DNA of 64,000 nt from Nocardioides szechwanensis (GCF_900103935.1 NZ_FNIC01000001.1:567203-631202); one strand, 5' to 3'; counted from the first letter of the stretch, positions 50,961 to 60,725 are shown. Translations and numbers: made by a program. Notes: generated by a model not told the origin, from the letters alone.

Positions 50961-52445
50961 TCAGTTCTCGCGGCGGGTGCGTCGGGCGAAGCCGGCGCCA
51001 CCCATCAGGAGCGCGAGCATTCCCACGCCGAGTGCCGACGCCGAGACGGTCTCGTTCTGCAGGAGCTCGGTCACGCCCTTGGCCGAGGCCGGCTGGTTGA
51101 CCGGGTCGGTCGGGTGCGGGTCCGGCTCACTGCCGCTCACGGGGAGCGCCAGGTAGGGGAACGAGTCGCCGAACTCGACGTCGTTGGCGTCCACGCCGTC
51201 TCCCAGGTCGTTCGGGTTGCCGACCAGCTCGCCTTCGACGACCTGCAGGGCGATGTCCACGACATCGTCGGCGAGCCGACGGCCGTTGGGGAAGCCCTGC
51301 GTGTCGCCGCCGATGACGCCGAGACGGTTCGGCTCGGCCGTGATCGGAGTCCGCAGGTTCAGCCGCAGCTGCTCGCTGGGCGTGATCTTGCCCTTGGGCT
51401 TGTTGACGCCCTCGACGCCGGTGAGGAACACCGAGACCAGGTCGTTGCGGGGAGTCTTCGGCGCCTTGATGCCGTAGACCGCCTCGATGAGCCTGGGCAG
51501 CTCGGGGTTGGTCACGTACTTGAGGGCGGCCACGTCCTGCGTCGGATCGGACGCGTTGAACGCGTCCTTGACAGCGAGCGGGAGGACGACCTCGTTGACC
51601 AGCGGGCTGCCCAGTCGTGAGACCTGGCGGTAGCCGCCGCCGACCGACTTCTTCGAGGTCGTCGACCAGGTGCCGATGACGGGGTTCTGCTGGGAGTTGC
51701 CGTTCTTCGCGATCCAGCGCCGCGGCACCTGGAGGGCGACGGAGTTGACGTTGAAGCCGTCCAGGGTGTCGTCGCCGACCTCCGAGAGGTCACCTCCGTA
51801 GAGCAGGTCGAAGACGCGCAGGTCCAAGAAGAACGGGTCCTCGGCCTGGCCGACGAAGGACTGCACGTTCGTTCCGATGTTGGTGGTCGCCTGGTTGCGC
51901 AGCTTCGCGTAGTCGGGCATCGACGCCTCGCCGATGTTGGACGGCGCGACCTTGCGGCTCTTGACCAGCACCTTGGTGGACTTCCCCTTGATCCGGACGA
52001 GCCGGTAGGTCTGGTAGAAGTTCAGGTTCGTGTCGTCCAGTGACGTCACCGGGCCGTTGGCGTAGAGGAAGGTGTTCTTGGACCGGTAGTGGTCCTTGAA
52101 CGTCCACCGGAACGTCACGTCCGGCTTGGCGTCCGCGTCGTTGTCGATGTGGATGTCGTAGCGGGCATCGGTGGCGAAGCTGTAGAAGTTCGGCCCACCA
52201 GCGGGCTCCTCGAACGGAATCCAGTTGGCCGCGAGCGTGACGGTGTTCGGGCGCTCGGGGCTACGGAACGCGTAGAGGTCCGTGTTGTCGTACTGCGGAA
52301 GGCCCGCGATGAGTGGCGCCTCGCGGTGGCTGGAGGCCGTGGCGGACAGCGGGCCGAGACCGGCGAGACCGGCCGTGGCGAGCAGCCCGCCGGCAGCCAT
52401 GAGGGCTACACCCGCGCGCCGCTGGTTGAGTCGTGATTGAGACAT
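50961..52445 (-). CDS. secreted DUF4331-domain protein with C-terminal anchor
   Basis: 494 residues. It has an N-terminal signal (RAGVALMAAGGLLATAGLAGL, then TASSHREAPLIAGLPQYDN), the DUF4331 core (DLYAFRSPERPNTVTLAANW; FFLDLRVFDLLYGGDL; FLTGVEGVNKP) and a C-terminal hydrophobic helix with basic tail (VGMLALLMGGAGFARRTR), suited to retention at the cell surface. No sortase LPxTG was seen. Function of the family is unknown. Confidence 0.9.
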   Translation of the reverse strand: MSQSRLNQRRAGVALMAAGGLLATAGLAGLGPLSATASSHREAPLIAGLPQYDNTDLYAFRSPERPNTVTLAANWIPFEEPAGGPNFYSFATDARYDIHIDNDADAKPDVTFRWTFKDHYRSKNTFLYANGPVTSLDDTNLNFYQTYRLVRIKGKSTKVLVKSRKVAPSNIGEASMPDYAKLRNQATTNIGTNVQSFVGQAEDPFFLDLRVFDLLYGGDLSEVGDDTLDGFNVNSVALQVPRRWIAKNGNSQQNPVIGTWSTTSKKSVGGGYRQVSRLGSPLVNEVVLPLAVKDAFNASDPTQDVAALKYVTNPELPRLIEAVYGIKAPKTPRNDLVSVFLTGVEGVNKPKGKITPSEQLRLNLRTPITAEPNRLGVIGGDTQGFPNGRRLADDVVDIALQVVEGELVGNPNDLGDGVDANDVEFGDSFPYLALPVSGSEPDPHPTDPVNQPASAKGVTELLQNETVSASALGVGMLALLMGGAGFARRTRREN

Positions 52446-52603
52446 CGACGATTACTCCTTGGGTCGGCACGGATGGGGCGCCTCGGTGCGTGCACGCCAT
52501 GGGTGCGCCCCGGGCTCGTCCATTGAGCCGGGTTGTGAGGGTGTTCGGCGTCACAGGCGAACCGGATTGGTCAGATCGTCGACAGATGTGACCAGGCCCG
52601 CGG

Positions 52604-53560
52604 TCACCCCTCGTGTCGGCCCAGGGTCCGTTGCCGGTGACTGGCCATGCGGTTCCAGACCAGGTGCTGCACCGCCAGCGTCGCCCAACCGGCCAGGATC
52701 ATGCCGGAGATGTTCAGTGCCAGCTGGATCGCGCTCCCCGAGACCTCGTCCCACGCGCCGAAGGCGACACCGAGGGCGACGTTGCCTGCGGCGGGGACGG
52801 TGGTCACGGAGATGAACACCCCGGACAGCCCGCCCACCTTCGCGCTGGTCAGGGAGAGCACCCCCGCGGCGGCGGCGATGAGAGCGACGATGAAGGACCA
52901 CTTGTCGGGTGAGTAGATGAAGTCGGTGCCTGGCCGGTCACCCGTCACGTCCTCACTCACCACCCATCCGAGTGCCCGGGCGACAAGGGCCGCGACGGTG
53001 GTGGCGGCGATGGCGACGCCGAAGCCGACGAGCAGGGTGCGGCCGGCCAGTGCGAACAGGTTGCCGCGTCGACGCACGAGGGCGAGCCCTAGTGCGGCGA
53101 TGGCCACGAACTCCGGTCCCAGGACCATCGCGCCGATGACGAGGACCTGAGAGTCCACCACGACGGCGATGCCAGCCAGCAGGGTCGCCATGGTCATGAA
53201 CGACAGGTAGGTCCAGTTGAGCTCGGTCTCCTCGTAGGCGCGTTGGGTGACGTCGGCCCAGACGACCGCGTCGGCGCTGGACCCGGGGGTGTGGCGTTCG
53301 GCGCGGAAGCCGGCCCTCGAGACCCACGTGGTGACCGGCTCGATGTGGATGGTCCCGCATTCTGGGATACCCAGGGCGATCAGCTGGTCCAGGATCTCGT
53401 TGGTGGCCTCGCGGGCCACGTCCGCCATCACGATGTCTCCGACGGGCTCCAGGGATGCCCCGCGCAGCACGGCCAGCTGGCTGACGGCGGGGTCGTCGGT
53501 GAACACGGCCAGCACCTGGTCGGTCAGGTGCTGGGGAGAGGTGATCTGGAGGTGTTGCAC
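52604..53560 (-). CDS. DUF389-family membrane protein
   Basis: 318 residues from GTG 53560, just after the stop of the APC gene. A soluble N-terminal part (residues 1-120, LQITSPQHLTDQVLAVFTDD) precedes about six membrane helices with LNWTYLSFMTMATLLAGIAV, QVLVIGAMVLGPEFVAIAAL and VGGLSGVFISVTTVPAAGNVALG, the DUF389 pattern. The function of the family is unknown. It is coupled to the APC permease. Confidence 0.87.
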   Translation of the reverse strand: MQHLQITSPQHLTDQVLAVFTDDPAVSQLAVLRGASLEPVGDIVMADVAREATNEILDQLIALGIPECGTIHIEPVTTWVSRAGFRAERHTPGSSADAVVWADVTQRAYEETELNWTYLSFMTMATLLAGIAVVVDSQVLVIGAMVLGPEFVAIAALGLALVRRRGNLFALAGRTLLVGFGVAIAATTVAALVARALGWVVSEDVTGDRPGTDFIYSPDKWSFIVALIAAAAGVLSLTSAKVGGLSGVFISVTTVPAAGNVALGVAFGAWDEVSGSAIQLALNISGMILAGWATLAVQHLVWNRMASHRQRTLGRHEG

Positions 53561-53567
53561 GGCCGGG

Positions 53568-55550
53568 TCAGCCTCCGACGTGGACGACAGGCCGCTTGGC
53601 GGCGTCCGGGACCGCGCGACGCAGGATCTCGTGCGTGAGTGGCGGGACGTCGCCCTCACCCGCGAACAGGAACCTGAGTGCGTTCTGGCCGGGTCCCCTC
53701 TCGGACCACTCGAAGTAGATGTGGGAGCGCATGTCGTCCTGGTCGCTCACTGCCAGCAGGACTGCGGCCAGCACGTTGGGCACGCTGGGTCCGACGGCGC
53801 GGAGCACACGGTGGTGCCCGACCCGTGCGGCGGTGACCTCGACCTGCGTGGAGAAGTCGCTCGCGTCGTTGACCTCGACCTCCAGGAACACAGCCGTCTC
53901 GCTGATGTCGAGGTGGTTGTCGAGTCGCACGTCGAGGGACTTCTCGTGGTACTCCTCGTGGTCCCCGGCTTGGGTCTTGTTCGCTATGAACCGCACCGGG
54001 GCGTTCTTCACCAGGACCTCGTCGAGCAGCTCCTGAGCGCCGTCGTCGAAGGTGACCTTCTGCACGCGCAGCTCGGTGGAGCGGCTGATCCGGGAGACCA
54101 GCGAGATGACCACGATCATCGCGATGAAGATCAGCGCGATGAGCAGACCCTCGGGGCGGTCCAGGATGGTGACCGAGATCGTGTAGATGAAGACGGCCGC
54201 CACCACCCCGAAGAAGGCTGCGGCGCCGCGGTGCCCTCGCCGCCACTCGGTCAGGGTGACCGCGACCGCCGCGGAGGTCATCAGGGCGAGTACGCCGGTG
54301 GCGTAGGCGCCCGCCTGGGCGTCCACGTCGGCCCGGAAGGCGACGGTGACGACCGCAGAGATCAGCGTGAAGACCAGAACCAGCGGACGGGTGGCGCGGG
54401 CCCAGTCGGGCGCCATCCCGTAGCGGGGCAGGTAGCGGGGGACGATGTTGAGCAGCCCGGCCATGGCCGACGATCCGGCGAACCACAAGATGGCGATGGT
54501 CGCGACGTCGTAGACGGTGCCGAACCCGTCGCCGAGGTTCTCATGTGCCAAGAACGCCAGTGCGCGCCCGTTGGCCTCACCCCCGGGTTCGAACTCGGCC
54601 GCAGGAATGAGGAACGTGGTGACGATGGCCGAGCCCATCAGCATCACCGACATGATCAGTGCGGCGGTGGTGAGCAGCTTCTTGGCGTTGCGGATGCGGC
54701 CCACCGGCTCGGCGACCGTGTCGGTCGGGTCGCCCTTGACGAGTGGCATGACCACGACGCCGGTCTCGAACCCCGACAGGCCCAGTGCCAGCGCCGGGAA
54801 GACCAGCAGGGAGGCGCCGAGGACGGCCAGCGGCGAGGCGTGAGCGTCGCTCACGGCGTTGGTCCAGTCGGTGAAGGTGCCGGGGTTCTCGATGATGTGC
54901 CAGAAGCCGTTGGCGACGACGACGGCGCTCAGGCCGATGTAGGCGACCACCAGCACCACTGCGATGCCGATCGCCTCACCGAAGCCCTTGAGGAAGACCG
55001 CCGCCAGCATCACCAGGAGGGCCAACGTCAGCCACACCTTTCGGCCGTGCAGCGCGTCGGTGAGGAACGGGTTCTCCACCAGGTGGGCAGAGGCGTCGGC
55101 CGCCGAGAGGGTGATGGTGATGATGAAGCCCGTGGCGACGAACCCGATGAGCGACAGGACCAGGACCTTGCTCGGCCAGTACGACAGGAGCCGCTCGAGC
55201 ATCGACAGGCTGCCGTCGCCGTGAGGGCTCTCCTTGGCGACCCGTCGGTACATGGGCAACGCACCGAACAGCGTGACCAGCACGAGGACGAGCGTGGCGA
55301 TCGGCGCGAGGGCGCCGGCGGCCAGAGCGGCGATGCCGGGCTGGTAGCCAAGCGTGGAGAAGTAGTCCACGCCGGTCAGGCACATGACCTTCCACCACGG
55401 CTTCACGTGCTGGTGAGCGGTCGCCTCCTGCTCACCTTCGTAGAAGCCGCTGGGGTCGGGCTGCTGCTCGCTCGCGAGCAGCCATGTCCTGAAGCGACTC
55501 CGGTCAGGTACCTCATTGGTCACGCCCTGGAGACTAGGTGACGGTGGCAT
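53568..55550 (-). CDS. APC-superfamily permease with cytosolic C-terminal domain
   Basis: 660 residues from ATG 55550 (GTG 55523 is an alternative). About 12 membrane helices begin [26 protein letters not shown] and include [16 protein letters not shown]. The last about 160 residues are soluble ([33 protein letters not shown]). It matches the uncharacterised APC-family proteins of actinobacteria. The substrate is not known; amino acid or ion transport is possible. The DUF389 gene follows after 7 bases, so both membrane proteins may cooperate. Confidence 0.85.
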   Translation of the reverse strand: MPPSPSLQGVTNEVPDRSRFRTWLLASEQQPDPSGFYEGEQEATAHQHVKPWWKVMCLTGVDYFSTLGYQPGIAALAAGALAPIATLVLVLVTLFGALPMYRRVAKESPHGDGSLSMLERLLSYWPSKVLVLSLIGFVATGFIITITLSAADASAHLVENPFLTDALHGRKVWLTLALLVMLAAVFLKGFGEAIGIAVVLVVAYIGLSAVVVANGFWHIIENPGTFTDWTNAVSDAHASPLAVLGASLLVFPALALGLSGFETGVVVMPLVKGDPTDTVAEPVGRIRNAKKLLTTAALIMSVMLMGSAIVTTFLIPAAEFEPGGEANGRALAFLAHENLGDGFGTVYDVATIAILWFAGSSAMAGLLNIVPRYLPRYGMAPDWARATRPLVLVFTLISAVVTVAFRADVDAQAGAYATGVLALMTSAAVAVTLTEWRRGHRGAAAFFGVVAAVFIYTISVTILDRPEGLLIALIFIAMIVVISLVSRISRSTELRVQKVTFDDGAQELLDEVLVKNAPVRFIANKTQAGDHEEYHEKSLDVRLDNHLDISETAVFLEVEVNDASDFSTQVEVTAARVGHHRVLRAVGPSVPNVLAAVLLAVSDQDDMRSHIYFEWSERGPGQNALRFLFAGEGDVPPLTHEILRRAVPDAAKRPVVHVGG

Positions 55551-55631
55551 GCGACCTCACCTGCCCACGGCCGTGCAGGCCCACCAGCCTGGCCGGCGCG
55601 GGACTAGGTTGGACCCGTGGAGGTGGAGCAG

Positions 55632-57800
55632 ATGCAGGCGCTCACCCCCACCGCGTCGGAGCCACACCGCCAGCGGGCCGACATCCAGGGCCTCCGGGCG
55701 ATCGCCGTGCTCGTCGTCATCGCGTCGCACTACGGCCTGCCGGGGCTGGGCGGCGGCTACGTCGGTGTCGACGTGTTCTTCGTGATCTCGGGCTTCCTGA
55801 TCACCCAGCTGCTGCTCCGCGAGGCCGACAGGTCGGGGACCCTCTCCCTGCCCCGCTTCTACGCCCGGCGAGCCCGACGGATCCTGCCGGCCGCCACGCT
55901 GGTCCTGGTCGCGACGGTGGCGGTGTCGCTGGTCCTCCTCCCCGCGAACGAGCTGCTCGACGTCAGCGGAGACGCCGTCTGGGCCACGTTCTTCGCGGCC
56001 AACATCCACTTCGCCGCGGTCGGGACCGACTACTTCGACCAGGACCGGGTGCTCTCCCCGCTGCAGCACTTCTGGTCGCTGTCGGTCGAGGAGCAGTTCT
56101 ACCTGGCCTGGCCCCTGATCCTGCTCGGCTGCGTCCTGCTGACCCGGTGGCGCCGACCCGACAGGACCGACCAGGGTCCGCGCGGACTCTCGCGGGCTGT
56201 CGCCGTCCCGATCCTGCTGGCCGTCGTCGCGGCGTCGTTCGGGTACGGCGCCGTGGCCGCCGGCACCGATGCCACGAACGCGTACTTCTCGACGTTCGCG
56301 CGCGCCTGGGAGCTCGGGGTCGGCGCCGCGGTCGCGCTCGTGCTTCCCGTCGTTCGGACTCGGCTGCGACCCGCAGCGCGCACGGCCCTGGCCGTCGCCG
56401 GCCTGGCGGCCATCGCTTTCGCGTGCGTCAGCTTCGGTGGCCACGTGCAGGTGTCGCCGAGCGCCATGGCCCTCCCCGTCCTGGGTGCCGGGGCGCTGCT
56501 GCTGGCTGGAGCCGAGGTCGTCGGCCGCGAGCCGGTCTCCTCGCGGCTGCTCGGCGTGCCGCCGATGCGGGTCGTGGGTGACTGGTCCTACTCGCTCTAC
56601 CTCTGGCACTGGCCGCTGCTGGTCCTGGCCGAGCGAGATGGCGAGGTCAGCGCTCCAGTGCGCCTTGGACTGGTCGGGGCGACCTTCCTGCTGTCGTACC
56701 TGACCTACCGCTTCGTCGAGACGCCGTTCCGCAACCCCCGCAACCCCCGCAACCGGTCGGTACGCCGCGGCCTCCTGCTCTACCCGGCGACAGCGGTGGG
56801 CGTGGTGCTCGTCTGGGGGACGGCGTCCGTCTACGCCCACTACCTCGTGGGCGGATTCGGCGACGACCCGGCGATCACGGTCGGCAACTCGGGGATCCGG
56901 CAGGACACTTCGGTCGACCTCAGCAAGGACCGGGCCGTGGCGCTGGTGCAGGCGTCGCTCTACGCGGCGGATCAGGGGGCTGCCATCCCGAGCTCGCTGC
57001 GGCCCAGCCCGCTGGAGCTCGACGAGGCCGTGGCCGGGGTCGGCGACTGCGACTACAGCCCACCCGACGCGCGCCAGGTCTGCCCGCGCGGGGACCCGAC
57101 CGGCGAGCGGACGCTGGTCCTCTGGGGCGACTCCCACGCCCAGATGTGGATCTCGGCCTTCGACGAGCTCGCCCGCGAGCACGGCTACCGGGCCTACTAT
57201 TTCGTCAAGCCCTTGTGTGGTCCGGCCGACCTGAGCATCGGTCACGAGAACGCGCCGGACGCCGGACCGTGGGACGGCTGCCCGGACTTCCGCGAGTGGG
57301 TGGTGGATCGCGTCGCGGAGCTCAGCCCCGACCTGACGGTGCTCGCCGGCGCCGGGCCCAACGTGCCCATCTACGGCCCGGACGGCCAGGTCACCGCGAG
57401 CCAGGATCGCGGCGACCTCCTTCAGGCCGGCTGGGAGCGCAGCTTCGACGCCGTCGCGCCGTACAGCGACTCGGTCGCGCTCCTGCGCGACGTGCCGTGG
57501 GCGAACCGCAACGCGGCGGGCTGCCTCACGCGCCGCGGTGCCGACCTGAGCGACTGCACGTTCACGCCCGACCGCGGCCACGAGCGTGACGCCTATGCCT
57601 CCCTGCGCGCGGCGGAGTCGCGCGACGTTCGCGTCGTACGTCCCGAGCCCTGGCTGTGTTGGCGTGACCGGTGCACGTTCGTCGTCGGCGACATGGTCAC
57701 CTACACGGACAACAACCATGTGACCGCCGTGTATGCGGAAAGCCTGGCCGAGGAGCTGGGCCGCGCCCTCGGCGTACCTCTTGACCTGGGGCGTTCATAA
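55632..57800 (+). CDS. OafA/YrhL-type acyltransferase with SGNH domain
   Basis: 722 residues from ATG 55632, which has GGAGG 8 bases upstream; an earlier GTG at 55617 has none. The acyltransferase-3 domain (residues 15-380: HRQRADIQGLRAIAVLVV, FFVISGFLITQLLL, FWSLSVEEQFYLAWP) has about 10 membrane helices. The extracellular SGNH domain follows (TLVLWGDSHAQMW and DNNHVTAVYA for the catalytic Asp-x2-His). It adds acetyl or other acyl groups to surface glycans. Divergent from the APC gene. Confidence 0.93.
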   Translation: MQALTPTASEPHRQRADIQGLRAIAVLVVIASHYGLPGLGGGYVGVDVFFVISGFLITQLLLREADRSGTLSLPRFYARRARRILPAATLVLVATVAVSLVLLPANELLDVSGDAVWATFFAANIHFAAVGTDYFDQDRVLSPLQHFWSLSVEEQFYLAWPLILLGCVLLTRWRRPDRTDQGPRGLSRAVAVPILLAVVAASFGYGAVAAGTDATNAYFSTFARAWELGVGAAVALVLPVVRTRLRPAARTALAVAGLAAIAFACVSFGGHVQVSPSAMALPVLGAGALLLAGAEVVGREPVSSRLLGVPPMRVVGDWSYSLYLWHWPLLVLAERDGEVSAPVRLGLVGATFLLSYLTYRFVETPFRNPRNPRNRSVRRGLLLYPATAVGVVLVWGTASVYAHYLVGGFGDDPAITVGNSGIRQDTSVDLSKDRAVALVQASLYAADQGAAIPSSLRPSPLELDEAVAGVGDCDYSPPDARQVCPRGDPTGERTLVLWGDSHAQMWISAFDELAREHGYRAYYFVKPLCGPADLSIGHENAPDAGPWDGCPDFREWVVDRVAELSPDLTVLAGAGPNVPIYGPDGQVTASQDRGDLLQAGWERSFDAVAPYSDSVALLRDVPWANRNAAGCLTRRGADLSDCTFTPDRGHERDAYASLRAAESRDVRVVRPEPWLCWRDRCTFVVGDMVTYTDNNHVTAVYAESLAEELGRALGVPLDLGRS

Positions 57801-57831
57801 GTCCTAACTTCTATTCGTCATGACTTATGAA
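57794..57831. promoter_or_regulatory. 10-bp perfect inverted repeat over the ArsR start
   Basis: TTCATAAGTC (57794-57803) is mirrored by GACTTATGAA (57822-57831), 18 bases apart. The left arm contains the stop codon of the acyltransferase and the right arm the ArsR start region. It is the obvious autoregulatory operator for the ArsR protein and might also act as a terminator stem. Confidence 0.65.
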
Positions 57832-58131
57832 GCGGACGAGGCCTGGTCGGCCCTGGCGGACCGCACGCGCCGCGCCATCGTGCTCGAGCTGGCCGAGGGT
57901 GAGCGCACGGTGGGCGAGCTGACCGACGCGTTGCCGGTCAGTCAGCCGGCGGTCTCACAGCACCTGAAGGTGCTCAAGCACGTGGGCATGGTGAGCGACC
58001 GGGCCGAGGGCACCAGGCGGAGGTACCGCCTCAACGAGCACGGAGTCGCCGCCCTGCGTGACCAGCTCGACACGTTCTGGCGCCGAACCCTCGAGAGCTT
58101 CGAGGAGAACATGTTCGAGGAGGAACGATGA
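57820..58131 (+). CDS. ArsR-family winged-helix regulator
   Basis: 103 residues from ATG 57820. The HTH is YEADEAWSALADRTRRAIVLEL-like with TVGELTDALPVSQPAVSQHLKVL, as in ArsR/SmtB proteins of the SRPBCC-linked group. No CxC metal motif is seen. It is coupled to an SRPBCC gene that is broken here. It should bind the palindrome covering its own start. Confidence 0.92.
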   Translation: MTYEADEAWSALADRTRRAIVLELAEGERTVGELTDALPVSQPAVSQHLKVLKHVGMVSDRAEGTRRRYRLNEHGVAALRDQLDTFWRRTLESFEENMFEEER

Positions 58132-58332
58132 CGCAGGACCCCTGGTGCGACGCCACATCGTCGTGAACGGCACTCCCGAACGGGCCTTCGAGGTCTTCAC
58201 GCAGCGGTTCGACGCGGTCAAGCCGCGCGAGCACAACCTGCTCGGCGTACCGATCGTGGAGACGGTCCTCGAGCCCCGGGTCGGTGGGCGCATCGTCGAC
58301 CGCGGGGACCTGAGCGATCAGCCCCTGCCGGC
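58128..58332 (+). pseudogene. truncated and frameshifted SRPBCC (START-like) gene after ArsR
   Basis: ATG 58128 overlaps the ArsR stop (ATGA) as normal for this gene pair, but after a few codons the correct frame is lost. Inserting one C in the run at about 58137 restores PLVRRHIVVNGTPERAF, then EVFTQRFDAVKPREHNLLGV and VETVLEPRVGGRIVDRGD. The coding pattern then stops near 58325, where the ynfA gene of the opposite strand begins. Intact relatives are about 140-150 residues. The gene is thus broken at both ends. Confidence 0.7.
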
Positions 58333-58671
58333 TCAGATGGCCGAGCGCGGGGCGTACATGATCCCTGCGACGCCCACCAGGCAGATGAGTGCGCCGACCA
58401 CGTCGTAGCGGTCCGGCTTGAAGCCGTCGATCACCATGCCCCACGCGAGCGAACCCGCGACGAACACACCGCCGTACGCCGCCAAGATGCGCCCGAAGTT
58501 CGCGTCGGGCTGGAGCGTGGCGACGAAGCCGTAGATGCTGAGGGCGATCATGCCGAGGCCGATCCAGACCCACCCTCGGTGCTCGCGTACGCCTTGCCAG
58601 ACGAGCCAGGCGCCCCCGATCTCGGCCACGGCCGCCGCGATGAAAAGTCCGATGCTGCGCCAGGTGTCCAT
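58333..58671 (-). CDS. ynfA: YnfA family inner membrane protein (UPF0060)
   Basis: 112 residues. Four membrane helices: [75 protein letters not shown]. It is the SMR-like YnfA protein whose role in drug or metal-ion efflux is debated. It is the last gene of the MerR metal-type operon by strand order. Confidence 0.93.
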   Translation of the reverse strand: MDTWRSIGLFIAAAVAEIGGAWLVWQGVREHRGWVWIGLGMIALSIYGFVATLQPDANFGRILAAYGGVFVAGSLAWGMVIDGFKPDRYDVVGALICLVGVAGIMYAPRSAI

Positions 58672-58680
58672 GGGGAAAAC

Positions 58681-58956
58681 CTACGATGGAGGCGCGCCGC
58701 CGATCTCGACGGTCGCTGCGCACGCGCAGGCGGCCGCGTGTTGCTGCCGGTTCCTCTGCGCCGTCACCGCGGCGGCCAGCGTGAGCAGGGCGACCACGAC
58801 GGCGAAGGTCACGCCCGCGAAGGCCACAGAGGCGGCCGTCGCGGCCGCGCCGGTCACGCCGATCCCGATCCCGATCGCTGTCAGCAGGAGCGGGGCGCAG
58901 CAGACCGCGCACGCGGCCGCGGCGGCACCGACGGCGTGCCTTCCTTGAAACGTCAT
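58681..58956 (-). CDS. Cys-rich small membrane protein (MerT-like)
   Basis: 91 residues. HAVGAAAAACAVCCAPLLLTAIG holds a CxxCC-like set of cysteines in the first helix, and a second helix is AAVTAQ-preceded (VTFAVVVALLTLAA). Further Cys lie in the tail (CACA). It resembles mercuric-ion transport proteins in style but is short. It overlaps the MerR gene by 4 bases and follows ynfA in spacing. Possibly carries metal ions across the membrane. Confidence 0.65.
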   Translation of the reverse strand: MTFQGRHAVGAAAAACAVCCAPLLLTAIGIGIGVTGAAATAASVAFAGVTFAVVVALLTLAAAVTAQRNRQQHAAACACAATVEIGGAPPS

Positions 58957-59387
58957 CGGGGGACCTCCGGTGAGTGGGGGCGGACGGTGAGTGCGGTGAA
59001 GGGGATCGGGCAGCAGGCGTTGCCGGCACAGGCGTGCAGGTCGTCGCAGCCAGCGTCGATGGCGGCGAGCAACGACGCCTTGATGGTCTGGAGGTCTGCG
59101 AGGCGGGCCTCGACCTCGACCAGCTTCTCCCGTGCTCGCACGTGGAGGCCGATGTCCCGGCCGCGGTTGCGGCCGACTTCTAGAAGATCGGCCACTTCGT
59201 CGAGGGTGAAGCCCAACCGCTGGGCGGCCTTGATGACACGCAGCGTGGTGACCGTCGCGTCGTCGTAGAGGCGATGACCGCCGGCGCTGCGGTCGGGTGT
59301 CTCCAACAGCCCACGGCGCTCGTAGTAGCGCAGGGTCTCGCGGTTGACGCCTGCCGCGTCGGCCACCTGGCCGGCTCGCAGGCTCAT
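58953..59387 (-). CDS. MerR-family metal-responsive regulator
   Basis: 144 residues. The HTH is RAGQVADAAGVNRETLRYYE with RRGLLETPDRSAGGHRLYDD. The dimerisation helix follows, and the tail has GCDDLHACAGNACC, several cysteines suited to soft metals such as mercury, copper or arsenic species. It is in a compact operon with two metal-type proteins. The upstream divergent site (59714-59735) would be its operator. Confidence 0.92.
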   Translation of the reverse strand: MSLRAGQVADAAGVNRETLRYYERRGLLETPDRSAGGHRLYDDATVTTLRVIKAAQRLGFTLDEVADLLEVGRNRGRDIGLHVRAREKLVEVEARLADLQTIKASLLAAIDAGCDDLHACAGNACCPIPFTALTVRPHSPEVPR

Positions 59388-59710
59388 GCGTTGGCCTGCT
59401 GGGCGCGGGTCACCAGGGCCGTGAGCACGTCGGCCCTCTCGGGCGTGACCGTGATCCGGAGGGCGAGGTCGTCGTCCGTGCCCTCGACCTCGAAGCCGAA
59501 GAAGGTGCAGCAGTCGGCCTCTCGGTCGGTGAGGTCGTGTATCCGGGTGACCAGACCCGGCCGGCCGGTGAGGTGGAGCACGGCCACGTCTCCGTGCTGC
59601 TCCACTGAGGTCAGTGACTCCCGGAACAGCGCATCGAACTCGGAGAGGCGCAGCGGTCTCTCGAGCGTCGGAAGGGTGCAGGCGTCGATGTTCAACAGGT
59701 CCATGCCCAT
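59384..59710 (-). CDS. small protein of the MerR operon, metal-linked hypothetical
   Basis: About 108-109 residues from ATG 59710 (a second ATG 59704 is possible). MDLLNIDACTLPTLERPLRL, then READCCTFFGFEV with cysteines and LRITVTPERADVL. It resembles small proteins next to MerR genes in actinobacteria. No enzyme motif is visible. It overlaps the regulator gene by 4 bases and may help bind or sense a metal. Confidence 0.6.
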   Translation of the reverse strand: MGMDLLNIDACTLPTLERPLRLSEFDALFRESLTSVEQHGDVAVLHLTGRPGLVTRIHDLTDREADCCTFFGFEVEGTDDDLALRITVTPERADVLTALVTRAQQANA

Positions 59711-59713
59711 GAC

Positions 59714-59735
59714 GGTAAACCTGGACCTGAGTACC
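59714..59735 (-). promoter_or_regulatory. candidate MerR operator/promoter
   Basis: The minus strand reads GGTACTCAGGTCCAGGTTTACC with matching ends (GGTA/TACC). TTGCAT lies just upstream and TTTACC downstream of an 18-base spacer, which is the long-spacer form of MerR promoters. The putative start codon is 4 bases away, suggesting a leaderless mRNA. Confidence 0.4.
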
Positions 59736-59772
59736 GGATGCAAGTGGCTGGAACCGTGCCTACGATCTCGGA

Positions 59773-59916
59773 ATGGATGCGGACAGGATGCTTGCCCCCT
59801 GCCTGGCCAAGCCGGGTGCCTGGGAGGACTGGCCGTGGGGAGGCGACCCGGAGGCTGATCACGGACAAGACAACATGAGCGACCACGGTCTGTTCAGCCG
59901 CGAGCTCATGCTGTGA
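59773..59916 (+). pseudogene. truncated 5' copy of an MmcQ-like gene
   Basis: ATG 59773 starts a 47-residue frame (MDADRMLAPCLAKPGAWEDW ... EADHGQDN) that matches residues 1-35 of the full MmcQ-like protein at 60751. After ...MSDHG it diverges and stops at TGA 59914-59916, overlapping the GTG of the TauE/SafE gene. It appears to be an incomplete duplicate, left when the intervening gene was inserted. Confidence 0.75.
59818..59887 (+). repeat. 70-bp direct repeat, copy 1
   Basis: The 70 bases 59818-59887 match 60796-60865 at all but 3 positions (for example GAGGCTGATCACGGACAAGA is exact in both). The copies are 978 bases apart and enclose the TauE/SafE gene. Confidence 0.85.
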
Positions 59917-60725
59917 CGGCCGACGCGTGCACCGCTCAACCCGCCCGGTCACAGTCGCTCCTGCTGGCCGCGGCGTCCGGGGGGGCCATTGGCTTGCTCG
60001 GCGGCATGATCGGCCTCGGCGGCGCTGAGTTCCGGCTGCCGCTGCTCATCGGAGTATTCGGGTTCGTTGCGCTCCAGGCGGTGATCCTCAACAAGGCGAT
60101 GAGCCTGGTGGTGGTGACCGCGGCCCTGCCGGCTCGGCTGCTGGGTGTTTCCTACGACCAGGTGACGGCGGAGTGGCTGGTCGTGGTCAACCTCCTGGTC
60201 GGCAGCCTGGTCGGAGCGTGGGCGGGCGCGACCTGGGCGACTCGGATGGCGTCCGCAACCCTCTACCGGGTCCTCGCGGTCCTGTTGGTGCTGATCGCTG
60301 GGGTGCTGCTAGTCACCCACCTCGGCGACTTTGCGCCGCTGGCTCTCGACGGGTCGGCGCTGTTCGCCGCCGGCGTCGTCGCAGGTGCCGGCATCGGCGT
60401 GGTGGCGGCCCTGATGGGGGTGGCTGGCGGCGAGCTCCTCATCCCCACCATCGTGCTGCTGTACGCCGTTGACGTTAAGGTCGCGGGAAGCCTGTCCCTC
60501 GCTGTCTCGCTGCCGACCATGCTCGTGGCCTTCGCGCGCTACAGCCGCGATCAGTCCTTCGCAATCCTCGCCGCCAGCAAGACGTTCCTCGTGGCGATGG
60601 CGCTGGGCTCGGTCCTGGGGACAGTCGCCGGCGGCCTACTCCTGGGCGTAGTGCCCGAGGTGGTGTTGGTGCCACTCCTTGCCGCGTTGCTGGTGATCTC
60701 GTCAGTAAAGGTCTGGCAGCACTGA
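59913..60725 (+). CDS. TauE/SafE-family sulfite exporter
   Basis: 270 residues from GTG 59913, overlapping the stop of the MmcQ fragment (GTGA). About eight membrane helices in two TauE/SafE halves: GGAIGLLGGMIGLGGAEFRL and AALMGVAGGELLIPTIVL, with the usual Gly-rich loops. It exports sulfite or organosulfonate, or related anions, out of the cell. It lies between direct repeats, next to the MerR metal operon, so it may be part of the imported cassette. Confidence 0.9.
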   Translation: MTADACTAQPARSQSLLLAAASGGAIGLLGGMIGLGGAEFRLPLLIGVFGFVALQAVILNKAMSLVVVTAALPARLLGVSYDQVTAEWLVVVNLLVGSLVGAWAGATWATRMASATLYRVLAVLLVLIAGVLLVTHLGDFAPLALDGSALFAAGVVAGAGIGVVAALMGVAGGELLIPTIVLLYAVDVKVAGSLSLAVSLPTMLVAFARYSRDQSFAILAASKTFLVAMALGSVLGTVAGGLLLGVVPEVVLVPLLAALLVISSVKVWQH

